Shown here: piece by piece, positions 11,146 to 23,100 of the stretch
Numbering within the stretch: the stretch's first letter is position 1
Layout: every line of letters starts with the position of its first letter
DNA from: Diadema setosum
Taxonomy: Eukaryota > Echinodermata > Echinoidea > Diadematoida > Diadematidae
Direction: 5' to 3'
Length of the DNA: 64,000 nucleotides
Assembly (NCBI GenBank): GCA_033980235.1
Contig: CM067075.1
Location: forward strand, 24,747,061-24,811,060
The notes under the pieces: model-generated
Database searches by the model: none
What the model was told of the DNA's origin: nothing
What the model saw: the letters and a program-made list of their open reading frames with translations, nothing else
Program-made: the position numbers and the translations under genes

Positions 11146-14100
11146 GGGGGGGGCATTGAAACCTGGCCTTTGACCCTTAACCTTTGACCTTTGACCTTCT
11201 GGCTGGAAATTTCCCAGAGAATCTCCATTAGGTAATGCACGTATTAAGTTTTGAAACTAATAATGCAAGCATTGCATATACTAGTATATGAGGGAAATAG
11301 TAAAATTTTGAGAGTTGACCTTGACCTTTGACCCTTCACTATTGACCCATGACCCCTAAATTCCCTAGATAATCCCTACCAGTCAGTACATGCGTGTGTA
11401 CCAAGTTCCACGAAGATACATTGAACCATTTGCGAGAAAAGTGATATTGCAACATTTTCACCTAACCTTTGACCTTTTGAACTTTGACCTTATGACATGA
11501 AACTCTCTCTGGAGAATCTTTACGCAGTAGTACATGTTCACACCAAGTTTCAAGAAAATACCTTCGGGCATTGCATAGATATGGCGGAAATTGCAACATT
11601 TGTAGCATTTGACCTTGACCTTTTGACCTTTGACCTCTTGCCAATGTCACTAAAATCTACTCAACTAATTGTCCCATCATACATCATCCTTGGACCAAGT
11701 TTGGTGTAAGCTGCTTCATCCAGTTTTGAGTTATCACGTAAACAGATAAATTTTAGGATTTGACCTTGATCTTTGACCTTTGACCTCTGTCCGATTTCAC
11801 TGAAAAACTAATCAAGTAATTGTCCCATCATACATCATCCTCCTACAAAGTTTGGTGAAATTTGCTCCATCCTGTCTTGAGTTATCGCGTAAACGGATAC
11901 AATTTCATGATTTGACCTTGACCTTTGACCTTCAGCCGATTTCACCCAAAATCTAATCAAATAATTGCCCCATCATACTTAATACTTGGTTCAAGTTTGG
12001 TAAAATTCCAATAAATATTACTCAAGTTATCGCGTAAATGAAAGCGGACGGACGGACGGACGGACGTACGGACGGACGGACAACCCGAAAACATAATGCC
12101 TCCGGCACCACTTCGTGGCGGAGGCATAAAAAGGTTGGTAATGCACTCGATGCAATGCAATGAAATAAATGCTTCCCCAAGTGTTCAGTGGGAGACCATC
12201 CTGGTCACCTGGGCCCCGTTGCTAGAAACTTTGCGTTTAAACGCAACTTGCAACTGATTGTCACTGGCTAATCAAAATCATTGTTGCATGCATGTCTTCT
12301 TAATAGGGCAGACCCTGAGCCAATCAGAATGGTTGTTTCAAAATTAGCAATTATTTGCAATTGATTGCAACTTTCTTGCAAATGGGGCCCTGGTCTATGT
12401 TCATTCTATGTTTGAACATGGCTTTAACAAATAGTTACAGAGTGAAGCTTGTGCATTATGCCACTTGGAAAATATGTGAAGTGTTGAACCAACTGAGAAT
12501 TTTTATTTTTTTTTATACCGATGTGTTCATGAGCAAATTATGAACTATTTTGACACTATGGCCCGAATTCACGAAGGTGGTACAAATGAAACCATGGTTC
12601 AAACCATGGACAAAAATCATGGAGCGCCAAGTGTCGCGAGGAATATTTCGTTACGAAATTGGCCATTTCGTCGACAAAATGACCGTTTCGTCAACAAAAT
12701 TATCATTTCGTGGACGAAATGTTCATTTAGTTACAAAATGTTGTCATCACATAGCTCAGAACTAGGAGAAACACACCTGATAATTTTTCTTTCTTGTAGA
12801 CTGACCAAACCTGGCAGCGAATCCATAACTGCAGTGTCCCATGCATTCACCACATACGCGGGACACCGTAGTAATGGCCGAATTGCCGCCAGGTTGGATC
12901 AGTCACTAGATTATTCGTGAACACCGTTACATCTTATCACCATGGCAACACTCACCTGCAGGTTTGAGAACCAGCCTGTTGAGGATGTCTGACAGTGAGA
13001 TGATCCCTACCACGTGGTTCTCGTCGTCAACGACAACCAGTCTGTGAACCTGTGTAGAAGCACCAAATAATCACTACATGATTACAATAAATTCAGAAAT
13101 GATGACCAATGCAGCACATCAGCCTTTGGTTTATCCCTTGCTGATTGAAAATCAAGCTCCATACGAGGCCCGAGTAGGAATTTAATCGCACATATATCAA
13201 TTACGTCTAACCCTTCTCAGCAAGCTAACTGAATTTGCCTTCCTGGAGGTTGACTCGATATGTGCCATACAAGAAGGACCATGCCACAAATATAAATACC
13301 AGTCAATCGAACCAAAAAGAAGCATACAGGAGAAAAAAAAAAATTGCATAAGCCTCTTAAACCCACCCCAGCCTTGATAATCCGCTCCATGATGGTCTCC
13401 AGCGTCTCGCTCTCCTTACACGTGCTGACGCCCTCAAAGTACGTCTGGCGGAACTGGAGGGCCTGTTGGATGGTGATGTCCAAGTTGTTGTAGGTCTTCT
13501 CTGCAGCAAGATTCTACAGATGAAAAAAAAAAATGACAATAAAAACTGGAGTAGACTCTTAGGTTTTGACAAACATAAGGCAAAACTAGCAAAAGCAGCC
13601 GGAGAATATGAAACATAACTCTAGATTGAACAGGGTTATGCAGAGAGAGAGAGGAATGCCTAAAATGAAATAGTGATCATCCTCCTCCTCACTCTCATCT
13701 TTGTCCTCCTCCTCCTCCTCCTCCACATCCTCCTCCACATCCTCCTCCTCATCATAATATCATATTCTTACTTATCCTGGGTAGACCCATTAGAGTATGC
13801 ATTGTCCTTCTATAAAAGTCTTGTCATTATTATTACTCTATAGCATGCCAGGTAGTCATTTACATATCTGGCTAAACACGACTTTGTGAAGTTACCAAAG
13901 CATCTTGTCCACAAACTAGTGCAGTGAGCAGGAATCAATCTTGGTACCTTCTGTTACAAAGATTAAAGAGCCTTCATCGACACATTGCATGGTTTGCATT
14001 GACGGTAGTTATGAAAATTGAGGTTAAGCCTATTGAAAGTAAAGAGTCATTAAAAAAAAAAAGATCACAAGCAATCTGTCATTTGAATCCATATGGGTTA

Positions 14101-17100
14101 ACATAGTTTCTGGATGATGACCAAGTATTTAATTCAAAAATTGATCCAGCTCTACTAGGAAGGCATCTTTCAGCCCTTCCCCACCCCTACTTCACCAAAA
14201 ATAGGGAAGAAAATATCTATAATTCATCATGGATGACTACAGAGAGACACACAGACACTGACAAAGACAGAAAAAAAACACAAGCACACAACCACAACTA
14301 ATTAAGGCAATACTCACGATGACATCAAACTTGGCATAGATGTCAACAATCTTGTTGTTTTCATCCACGATGGGCAGAGCGGAGACCCGCTTTGTGATGA
14401 ACATGTTGAGAGCTTTGATCAGGGGTGTGTCTGGCCGTGCCTAGTATTAGGAGTCAAAGAGTTAAAAAGAGACTTTTAAGACTACAACTGCCTTCAAATA
14501 AGCTTTTATACTGAATTGACTGCAGTATTACAACCATTTGAGCAAGTGATTAATTAACTTATTTTTTTTTTCAGTGTCTTCACTAAAACCATTTAATATT
14601 CAACCAACAAAAACATTTACATGTCTTATTGCTGTTTAACAGTGTAATCTCTTGCAGTGTATTAAACAGTGTAATATCTTTAGCTTTATCGATTCCTGCT
14701 TTAATTTGTTTTATTGCATGCTTTACCAGACTGCTACTCACCGTTGCGATGTTGTTGTAGGTGCCGATCTTGAGTTCCTTCAGGGTCTTCTTGAGGAACG
14801 AGGGACTCTTGATCTCATTCTTCTGCTTTACATGAGGTAACACAGGTTAGGGGAAGAAGGAAGAGAAGGAGAGACGAGTTGGACAGAAGTCGCATTGGTC
14901 GCACCAGAAGCAATCATAAAACTAGAGAAGCACTCTGAGAGCGCAGACCTCCGCCAAACATGCAGCTCATTTCCACCACTGATCGTGTTCTTCCAGAGAT
15001 ATCAGTGATTTCCACCCATACGTATTTTATAGCATTGTGTGCTGAAAGTCGCCCGATTTCCCAATATAGAAGCCTTTGTTACACATAAAAAACATACTGA
15101 TGATATGAAAAACATATACCTTGAAGGCAAAACTCATATATAGGTAATTCCTGTTATGACAAAGTCCTCGTGACCAGCAGTTTTCTTTCACTATACTCAA
15201 ATTTTGCTCCACCAGAACAAATAAACAATAATAAAGATACACAGAAAATAATTTGGGGTCCTGAATTTTTCACTTTATGTAATGAAATTTCATTATAGAT
15301 ATGTTTGCTTTAATGGGGGAGCACTTTACAATGGTTTACAAGAGACAAAATCACACATACTAAGCATGATATATAGTATCTTTTTTTTTGGGGGGGGGGG
15401 ATCTAATGTAGAACATACTTTTGCATACTCAATGAAGAAACATATCAAATATCATCAAAACATACTAGACGGCAGCATTGCATAAGTTTGCAGAACACAC
15501 AGAAGCCTACATGAATAAATGGTCGCTGGAGTTTGTAAGAAAAAAAAAAATCAATGACCCAAACAAACCCACCAAATAAAATCAAACTAAAGAAAGATTT
15601 GATTTTTGTGTCCCTGGAAGCACACAAATAGAAATGAAATACGCAAATGTACCAGTAATGCCAGGAATTTGAGGATTCTCTTGTGCGTCAGGATGTAGAT
15701 GACGTTCCCCGTTGCCTGATCGATGACCGGTAACCTGTGGATCTTCTGCTGGATGAGCATCCGCACTGCTTCAAACAAACTGTGAGAGGGAGGCATTTAT
15801 AAAGGTAGGCTGATGTCATTTTCAACTCATTTCACAGTACATGAACAGTCACAAATATGCATTCATATGGACTTCATTTAAAAACACTGCTCATTTCATG
15901 TTCATTCGATATAAACAAAGGCTCTTTTCTTCTAAAGAAAATAAATATTGGTCACATTTACATTGCTATGAAAAGTTTCCTCATAAAGTCATTGTAAACA
16001 GTTGGGGTCATTGAAACAAAAAATTATAAAAGATGTTGTACATGATGAATATGCACAAGGTAAAGACTGCATAAATATTCGTAACCAATATGTTCTTTGA
16101 CACACTTTTCTTTTTTCACGGTATAAAAATTCCACATATGGGCAATTCCACGGTAACTAGGACACAGGTGCCAAAAATTCAAAATGATATTTGTTTCAAA
16201 CACCATACATTTTCAGACAGTACTTGAGTTGAAGTTTTATGAATCATTATGTTTTTCACTAAAAGCGGCCATTTTGATTTTCAAAATGGCTGCCAAAATA
16301 TGCCTATAACTCAATGGTGAAAAGAGTGTATTGTCGCATAACTTACTCTCTGTATATCCACTTTATTAGTACTCTAAACAACAATCTTTCATATGTATGC
16401 AGTTACCAGAGAAGTCTTTTACCACACGATAGAAAAAAAAAGCTGGTAGCTTTAAAGAATTTGATAAAAACTGTTAATTACTTTGATAATGATGGATGTA
16501 ACGTCAGTTACCAAAAATAAGGAATTTTTAAGTTTATTCATCAAAGGAAGTGAGCTGTATGATGTAACTTGGGATTTCTAATGTATGCCCATATGCCTTT
16601 ATTTTAATACCAGAAATAAGGATACTTGGCATACTGGAGAGTCAAAATGAACACTACAAAATGTGTAACGTCAGTTACCGAAACGTCATACACGAGTATG
16701 TAACGTCAGTTACCATGACAGTAATTATAACTGAGGCAAATTTTTTGACTTTTGGCCATTTCAATACATCTGGGAAGTCAACTTACAACAAAGAGCAGCA
16801 ATCCCTTTCATAGGAAATGATGTCATTACCATGGTATGTCCATGGATATATTTTTTTTAATTTTATTTTATTTCTAAATTCATTTATTCATTCATTTACC
16901 ATGATTATCTTCTTTTTTTTGGGGGGGGGGGAGCTTGAGCTTTCGATTTTTGATTCAGCACAAGTTTAAGGTTAAATCATCTGGAAGTTTAGTTTGCCAC
17001 ATGCAGTATATATGCACTCAAATTAGTACATTCCCAGTCCTACAAGATGATAAAGCTACCAAAGTTTGTAGGCCTAATCAGTGACATGATTGCATGTTAA

Positions 17101-20100
17101 CCACATTTTCTACAAAATAAAACAAACAAACAAACAAACAAACAAACTTCTGCACAGCTGTATACCAACAGTTTAACAATCTTCACCAATGTTTGCTTTT
17201 GCTGGCATTTTTCTTTTTTTTTTCAGGAAGCTTAGTCAAGTTTCTACCTCAAGGCAAATGCACAAACAGATATTTCTTCTCGTGCAGTTAACATGGCTCA
17301 TCTTGTGTACGTAAGGCATGAACTCATTATTGTTTGAAACTTAACACTGATGTTGCTCAAAGTGAGAGAGGATTCTATAGGGTTTAAAAAAAATGTTCAT
17401 ACAGTGTGTATTTGTTGATTACTTAATTCTATTCATGCAGGGACATTTTGTAATACAACACATGATAATAATGAACAGGAAGAGTTTTTTTATATTGATT
17501 TTAGTATTCTTTCGTTGCAAAGTCTGATTTCTTGGTATCTCGAATGGATTAGCAAGCTGTGATATATCAGTGAAAAGGAAAAGAAAAACAGTTAAATTAC
17601 TTCAAGCTAGGAATAAAACAATAATGCTCTTTTGACCAAAAAAGCATTTATTTTTCTTCTTCACAGAGAAATATTAAAAGTGCGACACTTTTCATTTAAA
17701 TCAATTGATGATGGAGATCATCAGGAGTAAAATAAAGAAAAGAAGGAGAAATATATCACAATAGATTTCATACATATTTATGCATATTTATGAGTTGATA
17801 CATGTTTTTTTCCCCATGACCTGGAAGATATTTTGATATTTTTTTCAAGCACAAAAATATCCATGTTTTGTGTAGTACTACAAGGTATTATGGGTGGAGC
17901 ACCCTACATGTTTGTATGTAGATAAAAACTTTCCTGTTCATTAAAAAACAAACAAACAAACAAAAAAGCCCTTAGGCATGTCAATAAATTCATACTTGGA
18001 ACTGCTTAATCTATTTATGGCTCTGTGTAATCATAAATGTTGAATAAAAATTAAATCTTCAGACAAATGTCAAGAAATATCCTCTTGTGCATTTACATTA
18101 TTTTTGCCCAACTGTGCTATGGCATGGGGGGGGGGGGTGCCCCCTAAGGGCCCACCCAATATTATTTGTGTCTTTATATTTTGTTTTAATTTGTTGCTGT
18201 AGTTGCCTGGGATTGTCACTGGTACATTGCAGCAGTATAATAACCTGTTAAATAAATTAGTTCTCTGTAAACCCCACAGCAAAGTATGTGTAACGTCAGT
18301 TACTGACATATTTACCTTTAAGTTTTCATAGAACACAAAGAAAATGGACGACTGTTTCATTTCATTGTGTATTTATGACTGATGAACCAAGGTATAACTC
18401 CATATCAACCAAATCATTCTGAATGGTCAGAATTATGAAATATCACATAGCTATTCCCAATCATGATTTTGCATGTGTAAACCCTATGGCAAATGTAAGC
18501 GTAACGTCAGTTACGTAACGTCAGTTACCGTCATGCCTTCACTGAAATTGGCATGGTGGTAAAAGGAGACAACTAAAGTGCACATAATTTTGCACACCTG
18601 TTCCTAAGAACCTAGGTGTATTGCCATATTAAACACATAAAGGCTAAAAGTCAAGGACATGAGATATTTCCATTTACATCTACACCATAATTTCCCATGT
18701 CCTTTTTCCGTAACGTCAGTTACCGACACATTTTCACTTGCTATGTGATAAGAAATGCAGTTTGAGAGAAAAACTTTCCACCTATTTCTTCATTCTAATG
18801 AACTTATTCATCAATGCTAATTGCAAGCCCAAGGTGCTTTCATTCACAAAACTACAAGGTAAACAATTTCATGAAAATCCTTACGTGTAACGTCAGTTAC
18901 CGTGGAATTGCCCATATGTACAATAGCAATCAACCATGACAGTTCTCTCACGGTTGCTCATCTATGAAAAAAAAAAAAAAACAATCTGTACTTGTACTCG
19001 ATCTGGTTGAAATTTGCTCTGTCATCTTCAACCTTGAATAACTCAACTATTCCCCTCCAAACTGATACTCCCTCAGTATTCTGACTCTTAGGTATATTTG
19101 TTTGTTTTGTGTGTGTGTGGATGACAATTAATATCACTGGATTAAAGGCAAAGGTACACATTTCAAATTGGACTTCCTTAACTTGCCCATCATAATATAC
19201 AATGTTGACTACACAATCTAATAAGAGAGGAGCACTGAACTCACCTTTGGTCTGGGTCAATCCATACAAGGGGTCTTGCCTTCTCTTTAAGGACTTCTGC
19301 AACACAAACAATACAACATAAACATTAAACATGGTTTGAATCTAACAAGCCACTGATTGTTACCCATTCAATTTTTTGTTTGTCACAATTGTTGCTAGCA
19401 CAGCAATGAACATTGGTACACCATACATTGGAATTTCCCTCTCCTTCTTGCCTTCTCTTTTCATTCTCTTCTTATTCTTTGTCTTCTGTCCCTCCTTTCT
19501 CTTCTTATTATCCCTTCTCTTCTTCTTCATCCTCCTTTTTACTTTTCCACTCTCTTCTTGCACTTATCGCCCTTTTTTCTCCTTCTTTTCTATCCACTCA
19601 TTTCTCCTCGAATTTGTGCCTAACCGCCTTGCAGCCTACTTGGACTTCATCTTCCAATTACACATGATTCCTCTTAACCCTACCTAGGCCGGGGGGGGGG
19701 GGGGGGGGGGGCCTCTGAGCCCCCCCCTCGACGTTCAGCGCGATGTATCGCAATCGCAAAAAGCTACCGCCGCGACGTTTCATGACTTTTTTCTTTCGAG
19801 TCTCGCGCATCTTTTCACACCAAATTTGCGACGCCCGGGCGCGCAGTTCCGAAGTTACGCATAAATATGTACATGCATGTCAGACAAAAAATTGCTCAAA
19901 AACGTGAATTCGTGTACAATTTCAATGCAAACTGTGCTTACAGGCACATTTCATAAAAGCATGATTATTTTGGTGTTTCATTGATTGAAATCAATGAATA
20001 ACATATTTTCATGTTTGGAGCGATGTCGCGGACAAATTTCATCGAAAAAACAATGAAAAACATAAAGTCGAAAAAACAAAGAAATACATAAGAAATTCAA

Positions 20101-23100
20101 AAAACAATAAAATACTTACGAATTTTTTCTGATATCACAATTTTTTTTTATTACATTTGCTAAGGACACTAAAAAGAATATTTACAAAAAAAAGTGCCTT
20201 TTTTGAACTTTATTTTGTGATTTATACCAAATAGTCTGATTTCATGCATCATTATGCATGAATTAGCATAATTTAGCATAAATGATAATTTTTTGAAAAA
20301 TTAACTTCAAGATATTTTAGATTACATCATAGGCAATGTGTGTGCCAATTTTCGTCGCGATCGCGCGGTCGACGGCCGAGATCTGGAGGGGGGGCCTGGG
20401 AGGCCCCCCCACCCCCCACGGCTCTATCAACTACCTAAATAGCCCGGCCTAGTTAGGGTTAAAGGGATATTTTGCTCATAATCACTGTCAAGGAAATAAA
20501 AAAATAAGTCAGACAATCAGCCCAGCAGATGTTCAAGTTAAAGGGGATGGCTAGTAACCGATCAGTGGGAATCAGGGGAATGCTGAGGGATGATTGTTCC
20601 AATCCTTGTGGGATTTATTTAAGAGTACATTATATATCTACTGTTGTGTGAAAATTATTTGCTTCAGAACGGTCTCATATTCAAGTAATGTGCAGATTAA
20701 TGCCCCGTCACTGACCAGGGACGCTTACCTGGAAACATTAAACAGCACATTACTTGAATATGAGACCATTCTGAAGCGAATAATTTTCACACAAGAATAG
20801 ATATATAGTGTACTCTTAAATGAATCCCACAAGGATTGGAACAATCATCCTCCAGCATTCCCACTGATTCCCACTGATCAGTTACTAGCCATCCCCTTTA
20901 AGCCTATCTGCCCTATGCACTAAAATTTTATGCATCATATGCCCAAATACTGATGCATGGCACCTTTGTACTGGTTATCCATTTATTTTTTGTCAAAACA
21001 TAATTCAACTTTATCTGGCAATGACTGTGGTTTACACTTTTCCTATTCACTGTTTGGAGAAATAACAGAGGAAACTTGACTGTGTGTCCCTTTATGAAAG
21101 ATAAGCAAGGATATTCGCAAAATACACTCCATTTATCAATAAAAACACAAGTGTCGAAAATCTCACCCCGCCATGTGGCAATCTTGTGTTCTTCCAGCTC
21201 GTCCATTTTCACCTGTGTCAACACAAGGAAAGAAGTTTTTGAAAATTTACAGGCATGTGAAACCAGCTTTAGTCCCAAGTGATTACATGTGTTCGAATAA
21301 AACATTTCAGGTCACATGTGCTGCAACAGTTACTGCTTTTTTCTCTCCTTATTTGGGCAATCTGCAATATACAGTGTACATCTAATTCACACAAAAGCCC
21401 CTGTGGCTCAGTGGACAAGATCATGGACTGTGAATCACAAGGTCGCTGGTTCAAATCCCCTGGCTGCAGCGATTGTGTCCCTCTGCAAGACGCTTGGCTA
21501 ATCCTTCGGAGGGGACTTAAAGCCGTCCGTCTTTAAATACAATAATTTGCTTCTAAGTATTTGAGTGCCTCCTTGAGTGGTAATGTCAAATGAATTCAAA
21601 CACACATATCATACTCAGTCCCATCAATGTGATATTAGTGCTGGGATCGTATTACAAACATACATCATGACATAAACACATACACGAAATCAATAAATTG
21701 GGCTTATATCACAATTAACCATACTGTTCCTAACTCTTATCATGTGTCTTATAGCAACCTTCTTACTATACTCTAATCAAACTATAAAATGTGTACACCC
21801 TAGCTGTTGCCTCATAGTCAGCCATGTAGATTCTGCTGAGTGACCTACATCACTCCTTTTATTGCTGCTGATAATATGACTCGGGCAGCATACCAAATTT
21901 CCCGAGTACAAAAGTTTAATAGCACTCAGCATGATGACCTTTGCACTGCAATATGTTCAACCATCTTCTATTCACACCCAACCCCCATCGTCACTCTCAA
22001 ACAGTAATCCTGCCTTGTCATATCACCTATGCTTCAGCGCTCTCCGATAATTTATTACCATCAGGTGACTGAATGCGGTACGAATGAGAATCTGCACATC
22101 TTTGCATTCGCACATATCATTATGCGCGCGCTGGAGACAACATTTAGGTTTAGCCTGTTCCATAGGAGCCTGGGCTTCCGGGGGCTCTATGAATTCATCC
22201 CCATAGAAGCACCCTGTCAATTCCAGTGACAACATCATTGCGGGCAGGGGGGACCAACCCCGCAAATACTTGTACGTCTGAGCCTTTGTAGCAGGAATAG
22301 CCTCAAGTCAAGGCTAATTGAAATAAAAACTCTCTCCTTGCACACGGGTGGCACTAGCCTGCCGTCACCCTATTTTATAGCCTGCCCATCTATGTGACGT
22401 GATGGAGAGCAGTATGATAATGAGAGATCCATCTGGGATTAATGTGCAGTGATTATATCCGGGGACGAGGTGCTTAATGGGCCTTGAGGGACGACAGTGA
22501 CAAGAGACAGAAGACAATGACAGAGTGAAGGGGGGGGGGGGAGGGGGGACGGGGGACGGGGGCCAAGCGGGAAGGAGAGTGAGTGAATGATGACAAAGAG
22601 GATGAGGGGGATGGAGATGGTAAAACATCTTTAATACAAGGAAGACATCGTGAGAAAAGAGGGAGATTTTTCGTAAAGTTGAACAAAATGAATGGGATTT
22701 AAGAAAGGTGGAGAAATGGCTAGGGCACTAAAAATGATCATCAGATGCATACAATGTATACGCATTGGATTCATACATACATACATACATACATACATAC
22801 ATACATACAGTCATGCAGACATACATACATTATACATACATAGAGACATACATACATATATACATACATACATACACATACATTACATACAGACATACAT
22901 ACATATAGACAGACAGACATACATACATACATACATATGTACATATCAAAGACACTAATAAGACAGGAAAGTGCGCGCTAATCCTGTACAAAACAAATGG
23001 ACAGCGCGCGGTCCTCAAGCGTATTACGCACATCACCTGAGACGCGCTGCCTTCACGCTTGATAAACAGCAGCAGCGGCTTCAGGGACAGCGCGTCTCAG

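Larger units (their letters stand above)
10754..12130. mobile_element. Large element with 'GCCTCCGCC' ends enclosing a tandem array
   Basis: The left end 'gatgcctccgccata' is matched by an inverted 'gtggcggaggcata' at the right, next to 'aatgcctccggcaccacttc'. Inside lie an AT/T-rich tract, the 11,160-12,035 tandem units and an ACGG microsatellite. No coding capacity was seen. Confidence 0.65.
10449..12955. other. Last intron of PRKAG, repeat-filled
   Basis: Lies between the GTGAGT donor after exon N and the acceptor of exon O. Almost all of it is occupied by the 10,754-12,130 composite element with its tandem array, a GGGCCCC-ended MITE (12,211-12,390) and half of a GGCCCGAATTC foldback (12,560-12,745). 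Confidence 0.8.

Noticed and set aside
16134..18919. CRISPR array or CREB enhancer as explanation of the repeated GTAACGTCAGTTAC
   Set aside because: Spacing is irregular (0 to about 1,600 bp), the context is eukaryotic, and matching inverted ends explain the region as a transposon.
19376..19687. Serine/leucine-rich plus-strand frames near 19.5 kb
   Set aside because: They arise from a TCT/TTC-rich pyrimidine tract beside the piggyBac-like element.
21397..21470. Functional tRNA gene
   Set aside because: A- and B-box matches are present but the acceptor stem does not pair and a SINE body follows.
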